Both the position numbers and the translations under genes were made by a program. Positions 1 through 10,625 of a DNA stretch of 64,000 nucleotides are shown here, in pieces. Location: the NCBI GenBank assembly GCA_029962745.1, contig CM057151.1, positions 7,974,754-8,038,753 of the forward strand. The letters run 5' to 3'. The stretch comes from Echinometra lucunter (lineage: Eukaryota > Echinodermata > Echinoidea > Camarodonta > Echinometridae). The notes beneath the pieces were generated by a model. That model ran no database searches. It was not told where the DNA came from and saw only the letters and a program-made list of their open reading frames with translations. Position 1 is the first letter of the stretch; each line of letters opens with the position of its first letter.

Positions 1-2018
1 AAGTGTACCAATCCATGCAAGACAAGCAGTAGCAGTAAACCCTAGAAGCTATATGGTTAGTTTACAGAAGCAGACCCTGCATAGTCAATACAAAGCCTAC
101 CATCTGCAGGGTTTCACATCAACTCTCTGAGTAGGTAGTTCATATCAGGATTTTCAGGGTCTTTATTCATGAGCACCATACAGGTCTAAAAATCTTGAAA
201 TTTAGGGTCTCAACCTAGATTTCGGGCACCCAGGCATCCCAGGCAATTATCGGTGCTGCATCATGCTATCTAACAAAGGTTTCTTTCATCATGACATGCA
301 CATTAAGCAAGAGGACATCAGAATCTCTACAATGTTGAATGAACTAAAGAAAAGGTCTTCAGTGTTAGTGAGATGATTAAAAGCGTGTGGGGAATGCAAA
401 CTATCAATGCAAAGATCAGCATCACAGGTCTGATGATAATCATGATTTATAACAAAATAGTTTTCTTTCTTCTTCCAAAATGTGTTCTTCTTGAAAAGGA
501 AAAATTAATTATACTATTCATTATGTAGTTAAAGCTGGAGATCAGACTCAACTCAACACATTTTTTATAGAATGTAAATACTGTTTGTTTCATAAATCTA
601 TATGCACCTCTACCTTCAACAAGGAGAAATAAAGAAATCAAGAACCTTGTCTACTAGCTTGCTTCATCAGGATATAAAAAGAAAAAGAAATCAATATATT
701 AAATTTCAAAACTGAAGCATAAAGAGGAACGTGTATTTCTAAAAAAAAATTTTTTCTTCATCTGTTGATATATCTTAAAGGTTATTCAATACAAGAAAAA
801 CAAAGAAAATTGCACCTGTTTATCTTGACAAGTTGACACCTTAGTACATAAAAAACAGAAAATTCTAACTATATTTTCAGAGCAAAGATAATTAATGTCA
901 TTTTGAGTTTTTGGTTAGAATATATCGAGCCTGGCAATAAAAAATTAGCACTGGCCAAAAATATGAAGACAGATGCAAAAAGGATTAGTAAGCTTCACAT
1001 CATTTGTCATAATGATTTATGTAGGGAGTAACATCACAAATTGAAGCTGATATGGCATGGTTTCTGTTATTTCTGCATCATATAAACAAGCAACATAAAT
1101 GGAAAGTGAAGCACCCAAGATAATGACAATTTTTTTTTTCTAGAAACATTTGTTATCTGACAATCAGATGTTTAAATTCCATGGCTTCATCTTACATCAC
1201 CAATTAACTTAAGTGCTTGGGACATAAAAAAAAAGTAAACAAGAAGTTTTGTTTTCATTTACTGATGGTAATGCACATCTTCTTCAAATCTTTAACATCT
1301 ATGCAGTTTTAAGGAGATAGTCATTACAAGCTTTACTTCCTGATCCAGACTTTCATAAAATTCTGAATGTTTGTTTTCTTTTAAACTCTGATTCTGACTT
1401 CTTAGAAGTCTGTGCATTCAGTTGTCATGCACTCATGTTTGTTGTTTTCAACATTTTCTTGAACATGTGCAATCTGTTCTTTATATAGATCATCACATTA
1501 GAAAGTCTTTCATAATGACATCACAGACATGACAGTAAAAACCGAGTACAGTGTAACATGAGGAGAAGAGGTGTCTAATAAACTAGCCATCAGACTATCA
1601 TCCAATTTCCTGGGGTTAACATTCTTGTTACAACACAGTCCTACGGCAAGACACTACAATCGCCTCTCCCCACCAGGATTAACTACATGTTAACCTTTAC
1701 ATTAACAACAACCACAACAACAAAAATAACAAATGCTTGATAATTCACAGTTTAAGGCTGTGATAACAGTACTTCACTGCCATGTATCCCTACGTATCCC
1801 CAGGATAGAGTGCTCCATACATCCAGTTTTTATCATCATCAAGCACTGTTTCAAGGAACTTCTCTTGAATTACAAACTATACCAAACAACTGTATTTAAC
1901 TACTTTGTTTCCAGCCTATAAATTGCAATGATTTGAGTAACTTTAATGAGTTATTCTACATTGTCATCAATAGCAGATTTGATGACTCATGCCATTGGTC
2001 CATACTCTGTTTACTTAC
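1..2018. other. intron or downstream part of the minus-strand gene; no exon recognised
   Basis: This AT-rich stretch lies downstream (on the minus strand) of the exon ending at 2019, whose good donor site means transcription continues into it. I see no exon, RNA gene or clear transposon. Short open frames here are not supported by splice sites or composition. Confidence 0.5.
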
Positions 2019-2215
2019 CAGAACACTTCTCTTGAGTTCTAGACTCCAATTGTCCAGCAGCTTCTCCATACGGATTAAGTCCTGGTCTATAGCTGGAGAA
2101 CTAGGTGAGCTTGACTGGTTAGTTAGCGTGGACCGATCAGTGACAGGTGTACTATCGGACATAACATCATCCACAGGATAGGACCTCACTGGGCTACTCA
2201 GTTCCTTCACTGGAG
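2019..2215 (-). CDS. internal exon (third coding exon seen) of an unrecognised Ser/Pro-rich protein gene
   Basis: The exon is bounded on the minus strand by an acceptor (ACACAG before 2215) and a strong donor (CTG then GTAAGT at 2018). It enters in phase 1 and leaves in phase 0 (197 nt), matching the exon at 3130-3285. It encodes about 66 residues: a Ser/Pro/Asp/Thr-rich stretch and then a likely amphipathic helix (DLIRMEKLLDNWSLELKRSV) at the 3' end, possibly the start of a coiled coil. No catalytic motif or membrane segment is visible. I do not recognise the family. The pattern (disordered N-terminus, helical continuation) would fit a cytoskeletal or adaptor protein, but that is inference. 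Following exons must lie below position 1. Confidence 0.7.
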
Positions 2216-2339
2216 CTGTGTACCAAGCAGTGAGAGAAATGGGGATGGAGAGACAAAGAGAAATTTCAAACTACAAAACCATGGTTTTGCTTCTGGCTAT
2301 TTAGTCTAGCCACCATCATCACTCTTCACTGGCCTGCCA

Positions 2340-2890
2340 CACAATGATGTACTTAACCCTACATCTAAACAATTTTTCTCACTACGGTGATGCATACTAG
2401 CATCGAGTTTGCAGTTCATACCTCAACTAATTTTGAGATACGTGTATCATGTTAACAAGGCCAAAACCTAAAATTTTAGAAATCGACCTCTATGACCTTT
2501 CACCCACATACCCCCAAATCTAATACGATTATCTTCCTGTGGTGATATATACTACCAGCAAGTCTGAATTTCATATCTAAGATGGTTCATGAGTCATCGC
2601 ATTAACAAGGCTAACACTTGAAATTTGGTAATTGACCTCTGTGACCTCTGACCTACGTCTCCCAAAATCTAATCAAGTTGTCTTGGTAATGCATACTAGC
2701 CCCAAGCTTGAAGTTTTAACCTCAAATGGTTCTGGAGGTATAGTGTTAATGAGGTGGACACCTGAAATTTCAAATTGATCTCAGTGACCATTGACCAACA
2801 TGCCCCTAAGTTTAATGAGGTCTTCTTCCTATGGTGCTACATACTACATTGTAGCATCAAGTTTAAAGGTCATAACTCTAACAGTTTTCG
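2340..2890. repeat. degenerate tandem repeat, about 150-bp period, 3.5 copies
   Basis: Recurring phrases include 'cattaacaagg', 'gacctctgtgacc', 'gatgcatactagc' and 'cctcaaatggttctgga', spaced about 145-155 bp apart with roughly 70% identity by eye. The array sits in the intron between the exons at 2019-2215 and 3130-3285. The repeated GACCT...TGACC words are part of the unit and need not be regulatory. Confidence 0.7.
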
Positions 2891-3129
2891 AGATAACAAA
2901 AAAGCAGGACCTCCAGCACCACCTTCAATGGGTGGAGTTATAAAGAAACAAAAGATGTTGAAGCTAACTAATGTTTTTTCAAGATTATTCAGAATTTCTC
3001 ACAGAACCAATGCTTTATATAAAAATTAATATCCTCTTTAAGAATAGGATAGTTCCAACATAATTCCTTACAAAATGAGAGAATTTAGAAGACAAGGGGC
3101 TAAAACTGAGCAACTGTCATTCAAATTAC

Positions 3130-3285
3130 CAGTAAGGTCTCTTCTTCTGAGTTCCTGATCTCCAGAATCCCTCTCATCCTGTGAATCTGTTGGAGTCTCT
3201 TCACCATTCACTGAACCATGCATGGCAACAATGCTCTCTCCAAGGCGTGCTGAAGCTCCACTGGTTGACTCACTCTCTGTCTCTT
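3130..3285 (-). CDS. internal exon (second coding exon) of the minus-strand gene
   Basis: The acceptor is TTGTCAG before 3285 and the donor is CTG/GTAATT with GT at 3129. The length is 156 nt, phase 1 at both ends, so it could be skipped without breaking the frame. It encodes about 52 residues that are strongly acidic and polar (Glu/Ser/Thr/Asp/Arg), with no hydrophobic core. This indicates an intrinsically disordered segment rich in possible phosphorylation sites (many S/T next to E/D). It joins cleanly to the exons on both sides, which is the main evidence that the three exons belong to one gene. Confidence 0.72.
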
Positions 3286-3477
3286 CTGACAACAAAAAAC
3301 ATTTATTGTAAAAGAAAAACTGAGTCAAATTTCTGTAGTCAAAACCTCTGAAATAAAACAAGATGAAGTAAAATTGTCTGAAAATGAAAGATGATCTACT
3401 CCCAAAATGGGTCAAAATATATACATATAAACCAGAACAGAGGTAAATAAAGAAAGCTGCAATGGGCAATGTCTGAA

Positions 3478-3830
3478 ATGCTAGCTCCTTTAAAGGTTCT
3501 TCTTCTTGTCTACAAAATCAATCACAGTCTAGCTCCATCCTATCTTCAAGATCTTACTTTCCTCTATTCATCATCTTCAGCAAAAAAAAAAAAAAATCAC
3601 CAATTCACTTCCACTGCCCATGTCCAGCTATCTCCTGGACCCCATATCATAACTCGTTATGGCGATCATGCCTTTTCTTCTTTTCCCCCAAAATTCTGGA
3701 ACAATCTTCCTGCCTACATTTGTGAGGCCTCCACAATAGGTTCCTATAAAGCACTTCTTGAAATTTATCATTTTAGGCAGTCGGGCAATTCCACGGTAAG
3801 GGTGTAATTCTGTTACCAACATTTTTAGAC
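3478..3830 (+). mobile_element. C-terminal reverse-transcriptase fragment of a non-LTR retrotransposon
   Basis: A 112-residue open frame matches the conserved tail after the RT domain of CR1/L2/Jockey-type ORF2 proteins: an 'LLLVYKINHSLAPSYL' type motif, then 'YGDHAFSSFPPKFWNNLP' with the typical WN-LP, then a short helix-forming 'SYKALLEIY'. Only about the last 110 residues remain, so the copy is 5'-truncated. It lies antisense in the intron between 3285 and 5014. A poly-A run interrupts it near 3582. Insertion ends were not determined. Confidence 0.75.
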
Positions 3831-4756
3831 TTTCTGTGCCTCTTTCGTACTGTGCCTCCCTTCTCACCATTTAATACTCTGTAAATATGCCCATTCTTTC
3901 ATGTGAGCTCTTTCATTCCAACAGTTTTATTCTTACATTCATGATAATGTGGTATAACACCTCGGGAACGGAATTACCAGAAAAAAGCGCCAATTTTAAA
4001 CTTCAAACACGTTTTTTAAAATAAAACATGCATTATACCAACACAGACTAAGAATGGAGAATTCTTTATTGTTTCAGCTAAGATATGGCTAGTCAGGGCT
4101 ATCAAAGTGACTGGTTTTACTATAAATGTGAAGTAAGGTGACTGTTTTTCCGACACGGAATTGCCCAGTTTTATCTGTAATTAATGTATGGTTGTATGGC
4201 TGTATTTGTTTTTCCATTTTTCTCTACCTCTCATGTCCCTTCATTCTTTAAATTGCTCAAAAACGTGATTTCATGTACAAATCCAATACAAATTGTGTTT
4301 TCAGCAAATATTCATAAATGTATGATTATTTTTACTATTAATGATCAAAATCAATTAGTTTTAGTCTGGTTATGATTGAAATAGCATTGCCGACAAATTT
4401 CATCGAAAAAACAATTAAAAACAAAAGGTCGAAAAACAAGGAAATACATAAGAAATTTCAAAAACAATAAAATACATAAGAAATTAAATTTGATTCCAAT
4501 TTTTTTTTCATGTATACTTGTTAACAACACTACAAAGAGCATTTACAACAAAAATAAGACTATTTGGAGCTTCATCTAGTGATTTATAGCAAAAAGTCTG
4601 ATTTATGCATAAATTAGCATAATTAATTACCTAATGAATTATTTCGTAGAATTTAACTACGCAAATTGGTAGATGACGTCATGGGTTACATGCGTGCCAA
4701 TTTTCGGCGCGTTCGCGTGATCGACAGCTGAGATCTCAAGGAGGAGTGGAATCTGC

Positions 4757-4770
4757 CCCCCCCCCCCCCC
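4757..4770. repeat. poly-C tract
   Basis: An uninterrupted run of 14 C lies in the intron of the minus-strand gene. It resembles the homopolymer runs found inside hAT-like elements elsewhere in the window, but no terminal inverted repeats are seen around it. Confidence 0.8.
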
Positions 4771-5013
4771 AGGTATAGCATCGCTCAAAAAGCCCAGCCT
4801 GGTTAGGGTTAAGCACTACAGAAATGCCCATATTATTATTATAGCCTCATTCCATACTGTCATAGATGATGAACAAGTAAACTTGAAGAAAAGAAAAAGA
4901 AACAGAAAATTGATAATGAAATGGGCTACATGTAATGAGCGATTGGGCCCATTTTGGTCCATTTTGTTTCCCGGTTTTCACATTTTGTTTAGACTCTGAG
5001 ATTGATGGCTTAC

Positions 5014-5251
5014 CGCTTGATTGAACATAGATAAGTTGGTCTTTGATAGGTCTCTGAGGTTGAAATGACTGTGCTGCTCCAGCCAGGGTCTGAGGCAGCT
5101 GGGAGGGGTCATAGTGAGGAGTGACTACAGCATACTGCAGCAGCTCCTGGTATTCCTCCTGGAGACTAGAGGAGATGGAGCTCCCTGGAGAATCATCGGG
5201 AGGGAGCATGGGGATGCTGTCTGCATCAGTTGTGGTAGACATACTGCTTCT
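5014..5251 (-). CDS. first coding exon of the minus-strand gene, with start codon at 5242
   Basis: The acceptor (T-rich tract, then TTCAAG) precedes position 5251, followed by nine 5'-UTR bases and an ATG at 5242-5240. A 5'-UTR exon must therefore lie upstream, beyond 5251. The donor is GTAAGC at 5013. Coding length is 229 nt, leaving phase 1. It encodes 76 residues: an acidic, Ser/Pro-rich N-terminus (MSTTTDADSIPMLPPDDSPG), a helical EEYQELLQYAV segment, then a Gln/Pro-rich part. There is no signal peptide, so the product is probably cytosolic or nuclear. The family is not recognised. With the two downstream exons it gives about 194 continuous residues. Confidence 0.72.
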
Positions 5252-5485
5252 CTTGAAAAATAAAACAAAAAAAATCAATCAACAACAGTGTAAATTCCAT
5301 CAAATCAAACCTAGAGAAGGCATGGAAAAAAAAAATTCAATTGTTATGACTTGGACACTATCTTCTCAGAAATTCACTGTATATATGCGATAAGCAGTAC
5401 AAAGACATTATCATGAAGATGCAAAGGGGCAAATAAGTTTCTGTTTACTTTTAATGTGCCAAACACCAAGGTAGATCAAGAATCA

Positions 5486-5511
5486 AGCAACAACAACAAC
5501 AACAACAACAA
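5486..5511. repeat. (CAA)n microsatellite
   Basis: A short run of CAA/AAC triplets grades into an A/C-rich tract. It is simple sequence with no coding signal around it. Confidence 0.8.
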
Positions 5512-6452
5512 AACAAAACAAAAACCCCAAAACCAAACAAATAAAGAAGTTTTTTTCTCATACATAACACTTTTTAACAGGCAGTCAATCCTCCAAAACA
5601 ATGCAAATAGTGACAGGCAATATTCCAAATTCTTGCAGAAATATAAATAAATATTTGTTGTTTTTTTTTTTTCCTTTCACATTCAAAAACATGAAGATGA
5701 TGTCCATTCTTAAGTCCTTTAAGTCCTTTGGAGGGGACTTAAAGCCGTTGTTCCCTGGTTGCTTACTAACAAGCACACACATGCTTTCTTAGCAGTCAGG
5801 TAAAATAACCAACCATTTTCATCACGGTTCAAACATGTCCAGCTTCAATTGCAAGGAGCTCTTGCCTCTGCCACTGTCTATTACCTGGTCATGTATGGTT
5901 GCCTTGCCTTTGCCCTCTTGGTCAGGGAAATGATTAATTTGATCAAAATCATTGTTAAAGAACTTCATGTATCAGTGCCACCATTGACTGAAATTATCAT
6001 GTATAGTCCAGTGGTGCCACCATTAAAAATAACATTGTGCATTGAGTTGACAGATTGTGAAATGACTGTCAACTCAAATTGGAAAATTTGAAATTTTAAA
6101 GTCACTCACAGTGCTGTACAAGGAGGCATAGGTGACTCTTGTGAACTCATGACAGAAAGTGCGAATACAGATGATGTTTGAAGGTTTGCATGGTGGTACA
6201 GATATTCGTAGAAGGGGTTTACGGTTCACCATTGGTAAGTCCTAAGGGACTATAGATAAAGTGGATAGAGATGGAGGTGAAATAGAGAGGCAAGAAAGTA
6301 GGAAAGTTGGAGGGCAGAGTATCTTTCGAAAACTGGGTGAAGTCCTAAAAAGGACTGTAAACCAGAAGAGGTGAGAGGATTGAGTTGTTGAAGAGATGAG
6401 GTGGCTTAAGTCGGCGAGAGGTAAGAAGACTTGAGGCGGGCGGAGAAGACTT

Positions 6453-6487
6453 GACGTTTCGGGCAGCTTGACTGTCCGTCTTCAGGA
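6453..6487 (-). ncRNA. hammerhead-ribozyme-like motif of a Penelope-like element
   Basis: On the minus strand the order is CTGAAGA (core CUGANGA), a stem-II candidate GGaCAG/CTGcCC with a small loop, GAAA, then CGTC ending in a GUC-type cleavage triplet after a minimal stem III. A C after the core does not pair as in the textbook motif, so activity is uncertain. Hammerheads in Penelope-like pLTRs are established; this instance is inferred from pattern only. Confidence 0.45.
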
Positions 6488-6516
6488 GTGAAGACGGACA
6501 GTCAAGCTGCCCGAAA
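6457..6516. repeat. perfect 27-bp inverted repeat around a 6-bp loop
   Basis: Arms 6457-6483 and 6490-6516 are perfect reverse complements. The left arm includes the hammerhead-like motif, so the motif has been duplicated head to head, presumably as a rearranged pLTR end. Confidence 0.85.
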
Positions 6517-6980
6517 GCTGCTATACACAGCGCTGTCGCTTCGCATTATCGACAGTGCTGTACAAGCAGGCATAGCCAAATCTTGCGAATTCATGACAAA
6601 AAGTGCAACAACATCACGAATGTGATGAAGCTGAATTTCCTCAGCTACAAAAGTGACATTATTTTAAAATTGAATGTTCAATTGATGTTTATTCACTTCT
6701 CATATTTATTTTGACAACTTAAAACTTACAAAAAAATCATGATTTATTGCTTCATCTGCACTCAGAAATTTTGTTCTCTCCGCTGAGGTCAACCGAAAGT
6801 TAGACCTCTCGCACATAAAGTCTATGTATGCAAATGCTGATTACCTTCCGGGATACTGAATGGGTTCGCCAAGATTTTGTGTGTGTCCTTCTCCAATGCG
6901 GTGCAGAGTTGAAGAGTCACTGAATCAGATAATCTAGCAAATTTTTAAAAAATAAATCTTGCTCAAGGCGATTTTGCTGC

Positions 6981-7505
6981 CTGTTTTTGACTGCTGCAAC
7001 GGTCATGACGGTAAATGTTCACTACAGTCTGATATACATTTGGCTCTGATATGAGTGGCTGCGCCCTGTGCCGACACAGTGAACCAAATTTGCAAAGTGC
7101 AGTTTTTTAATGTAGCCTAGCCGTTTTGTAGCTGGATCTGGATCTGGATCTGGACATAATACTCTGAAAAGCTCCACTGGAGCATCACTCAGAAGGAAAC
7201 TTAAGTCACGGTTCCTCACACTCACACTATAGTTGTCTGTTTTTGACTGCTGCAACGGTCATGACGGTAAATGTTTCGCTACAGTCCGATATACATTTGG
7301 CCCTATATGAGTGGCTGCACACTGCGCCGAGTGACACTAGCAATGTCCTGACACAGTGAACTAAATTTGCAAAGTGCAGTTTTTTAATAAAGCCCAGCCG
7401 ATTTGTAGCTGGATCTGGATCTGGATCTGGACATGATACTCTGAAAAGCTCCACTGGAGCATCACTCAGAACGAAAACTTAAGTCAGGCTTGCACACACT
7501 CACAC
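6981..7505. repeat. two-copy direct repeat, unit about 256 bp
   Basis: Copy 1 starts at 6981 and copy 2 at 7237, both with 'ctgtttttgactgctgcaac'. They share 'gtcatgacggtaaatgtt', 'acagtgaac', the (ggatct)3 block and 'gaaaagctccactggagcat'. Copy 2 has a short insertion near 7330-7350. Neither copy contains a supported ORF. Confidence 0.85.
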
Positions 7506-7891
7506 TAGTGCTCTATTATTACTAGCCTCGCACAAGAGACATGCTGTAGCATGCAAATTGCTGACAACAGGAAAGTAGTGTTCTACCAATGAATTTTAAA
7601 GGAAAAAGAGGAGGAGCAAGCACTGCATCACCAGTGATCAGAAAAATACTAGATTCTATGGGTTGCTCATAGTCAGTCATACCAAATATTTCTGTAGACA
7701 TGGCAGAGCACATGAGAATTTATTTACATCCTGAATTGAAGTAATCTGTTCTAGTAAAGAGTTCCATATCCTTGCCGTTTTGGGAAAGAAAGAATGGAGG
7801 TGTGGTTGTGAATTGGAGTGAGGGATGGCAAACTGATTTCGCTTAGTCCGTAACTTAGTGCTTCTACTAGTGAGTACCTAACTTTGTTAGA

Positions 7892-8820
7892 CATAGACCG
7901 AAGTGTTCTGTCTCGAACAGTCGTCGTTAGCCTCGTATTCTGGTAGGGTCGGCACTCCTCCTTTATAGAGATAGAAGCGCCCCGGTGCATTGTGCATCTC
8001 ATTGTGCTGGGCAGCACAATGAAAAACTACCTCAAATCATCGATTTTCCCCTTTTTTCATGAATATATAAATATCATTATATACTATGGAGTATATAGCT
8101 TACCGATTTCATGATTGATTCATTTTAACTCTCCATTTTCAGGCAAATCCAGGGCCCTAACGTTACGCCCTCTCGGTTGAAAAATCTTGCAGCAGCCATT
8201 GCCAGCCAACCTCTAGATCTAGATCTATATCTAGGTCTATATCTCTGTTCGCCTCCGCGCTTTTCGCAGGGAGATCAGCGAATTTGCGACTACTCGCATT
8301 TCAATTCAACCGGCCGTATTCAAACGATCGACCACGCACGTTTGGGCATACATGTATACGTACGAACGATGATTTTGTTGTTGTTGTTTCGTATTGGTCG
8401 ATCGTTCAAATATACTGTTGAAATGCGAGAGTCGCAAATTCGCTGATCTCCCTGCGAAAAGCACGGAGGCGAACAGAGATAGAGGTTGGCTGCTGCAAGA
8501 TTTTCAACCGAGAGGACCTACCGTTAGGACCCTGGATTTACCTGAAAATAGAGAGTTAAACTTAAAATGAATCAATCATGAAATCGGTAAGCTATATTAT
8601 AATAGGCCTAGACACTCTATAAATACATGAAATAATGAAATTTTCATGTTCATAAAGAAAGGGAAAATCGATGATTTGAGGTAGATCTAGTTTTTCATTG
8701 CGCTGCCCAGCACAAGAAGATTGCATGCACAACACACCGGGGCGCTTCTGTCTCTATAAAGGAGGAGTGCCGACCCTACCAAAATACGAGGCTAACGACG
8801 ACAGAACACTTCGGTCTATG
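7892..8820. repeat. long inverted repeat (about 440-bp arms, about 60-bp spacer)
   Basis: The left arm, about 7892-8335, is the reverse complement of the right arm, about 8394-8820. Landmarks: 'atagaccgaagtgttctg' against 'cagaacacttcggtctat'; 'ggcactcctcctttatag' against 'ctataaaggaggagtgcc'; 'atcgattttccc' against 'gggaaaatcgat'; 'gggagatcagcgaatttgcg' against 'cgcaaattcgctgatctccc'. The left arm alone has an (agatct) expansion near 8213-8240. No transposase or clear target duplication is visible. Confidence 0.85.
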
Positions 8821-8957
8821 TTAGACAGTGCTTGTCATGCTTGTTGCCATGTACGAGACGATGGAGTCTCCTGCATTTGTTTGTATGAATTCTTGAATGT
8901 AACTTCAAGTCAACGTGATGAAATGTTATTTTCCGGAGCATGACAAGACCGTTTTGT

Positions 8958-9020
8958 AGTCGTTTTATAGCCGTTTTGTAGCCGTTTGCAAAAGGGCTAC
9001 AAAACGGCTACAAAACGGCT
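8958..9020. repeat. hairpin built from repeated 'gttttgtagcc' words
   Basis: Three copies of a tagccgttttg-like word face two complementary copies (ggctacaaaacggctaca) across a short spacer. It lies just outside the long inverted repeat. Confidence 0.7.
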
Positions 9021-9799
9021 AATCTGCTGATCCTGCTCACTGTGTGAAGATCTTACTGGAATAAGAACGTGTGGGACCGGGATATGGCGGCGACACTATC
9101 GCGATGTACCGGTCCTCAAATGACCGCCTTGGGCCTGGCCTACGTTAGATTTCCCGATCAAACTTATAAAAATGAACCGGTAAGCTTACCAAAAGCAAGT
9201 TATATAAAATAGGGTCTACTTACATCAAAAGTTAAACGTATGATTAATTAATGAACTTCAGAAGGGTCGATTCGAAGTTATGTTGTCAAGTTTAAATCCC
9301 ACAGCTGTTCTGAACATAATGGTATCATACCTCTGATTGGCCAATCGACTTTGTTTCTTTGTAAACTGAGCTATGATTGGTTGAAAAATCCTTGGCGTAG
9401 CTCGTCCATCGTCCTTTTTTGTGATCTAAGTTACATACGACGAAATGGATGTGTTTGTAATGATTATGTTTATTTAGGAAGAGTTAAAAAAAATAAATAA
9501 ACAGATTTCCCAAGCAAGTAGGGCATTTTTTCCAATGAACGGTAAAAAGATTCATTATGCTTGCCACTATACACCTTGAATTCTTTGACCCATATGATTT
9601 TACCAATATTAGTGTATAAGATTGAACATAATTTGGAGCGTGACTTTGTGCAACTTTGATGATTGTGTACGTTGATGTTTTTTTCTTAATGTATATATTT
9701 ATCATTGTTTTGCGTCTTAAAATGATTTTGTAATTACTGAATCAGTTGTTATTGTTGTTGTTTTTTCATAAAATAATAGTTCATGATAATTACTTTTAA

Positions 9800-9985
9800 C
9801 AGGGGGCCTACACCCTACAAGCTCTGTTTTTTTGTCGGCCCTCCTTCCCTTTTAATTTTTTTTTCTATTTCATTGTATTGTGCAAGTTTGTCTATATGTA
9901 TGTTAATATGTGAAGTAAAATGTACCATCATTCTAAATATGAAAAATTGAAAGAGGAAAAATAAATGAATTGAATTGAATTGAAG
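9800..9985 (+). mobile_element. probable 3' end of a non-LTR retrotransposon
   Basis: The only evidence is a tail of (ttgaa)n at 9967-9983 following an AT-rich 3'-UTR-like stretch with 'aaataaatg'. Such short oligomer tails are typical of CR1/L2 elements. No coding part is present. Confidence 0.3.
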
Positions 9986-10520
9986 ATTAGAAGGTGAAAT
10001 GATCAAATCTGGGGTTAACTTTTGAGAATGTATGTCTTATTGAAACATTCTTTTTAAGATATTGTATGTAAGGTATTACTTAGTGTGCATAGAAGGACTC
10101 CGAATTGTATAATTCATCAATAGGAAGTAGGGGCGTTGCTAGACTTTTTTAATGGAGGGGGGGGGGGGTGTAGAGGCCAGATTGTCGACAAATAATGCTT
10201 CCGATTGCCGACGACCAACGTCGACAAAGTCAACCGTATAAAGCCCACAGCCACGAGGCATGTTCAATTGTGTGCCTCTCTCATATTTTCCTTCTAAATT
10301 ATATATTTGTTCACCTCACTTGCCCAATGTGTTTGCTTTCCGAAAACATCCTGTACCTAAATGAAATACGAGCGAGCGCAGCGAGCGAGGAAAAATATTT
10401 TCTCTTTTGTGTTACCAGTGTTATTTTGTCGTCAAAATGCACAAGCAAATAAGCCGCATATGACTCTATTTGGGCACCTTGCTCCTCTTTTTTTTTCCTT
10501 TTTCGGTCCTTCCTCTTCTC

Positions 10521-10559
<39 letters not shown>
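10521..10559. repeat. (CT)n microsatellite
   Basis: A CT dinucleotide run inside the outer hAT-like element. Confidence 0.9.
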
Positions 10560-10566
<7 letters not shown>

Positions 10567-10625
10567 GCCGACAGCGATCGCGAAATTGCCAAGAATTTTT
10601 AATGGGGGGGGGGGGGGGTGTCACA

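Larger units (their letters stand above)
6220..6530 (-). mobile_element. remnant of a Penelope-like element terminal (pLTR) region
   Basis: On the minus strand this holds CTGAAGA...CCCGAAACGTC followed downstream by two pairs of AGTCC(TTTTT)AGGACT-type short dyads. The same architecture follows the recognisable Penelope-like ORF at 12.1-14.6 kb (CTGAGGA, GAAACGTC, GTCCTTTTCAGGAC). No coding part remains here. Confidence 0.5.
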
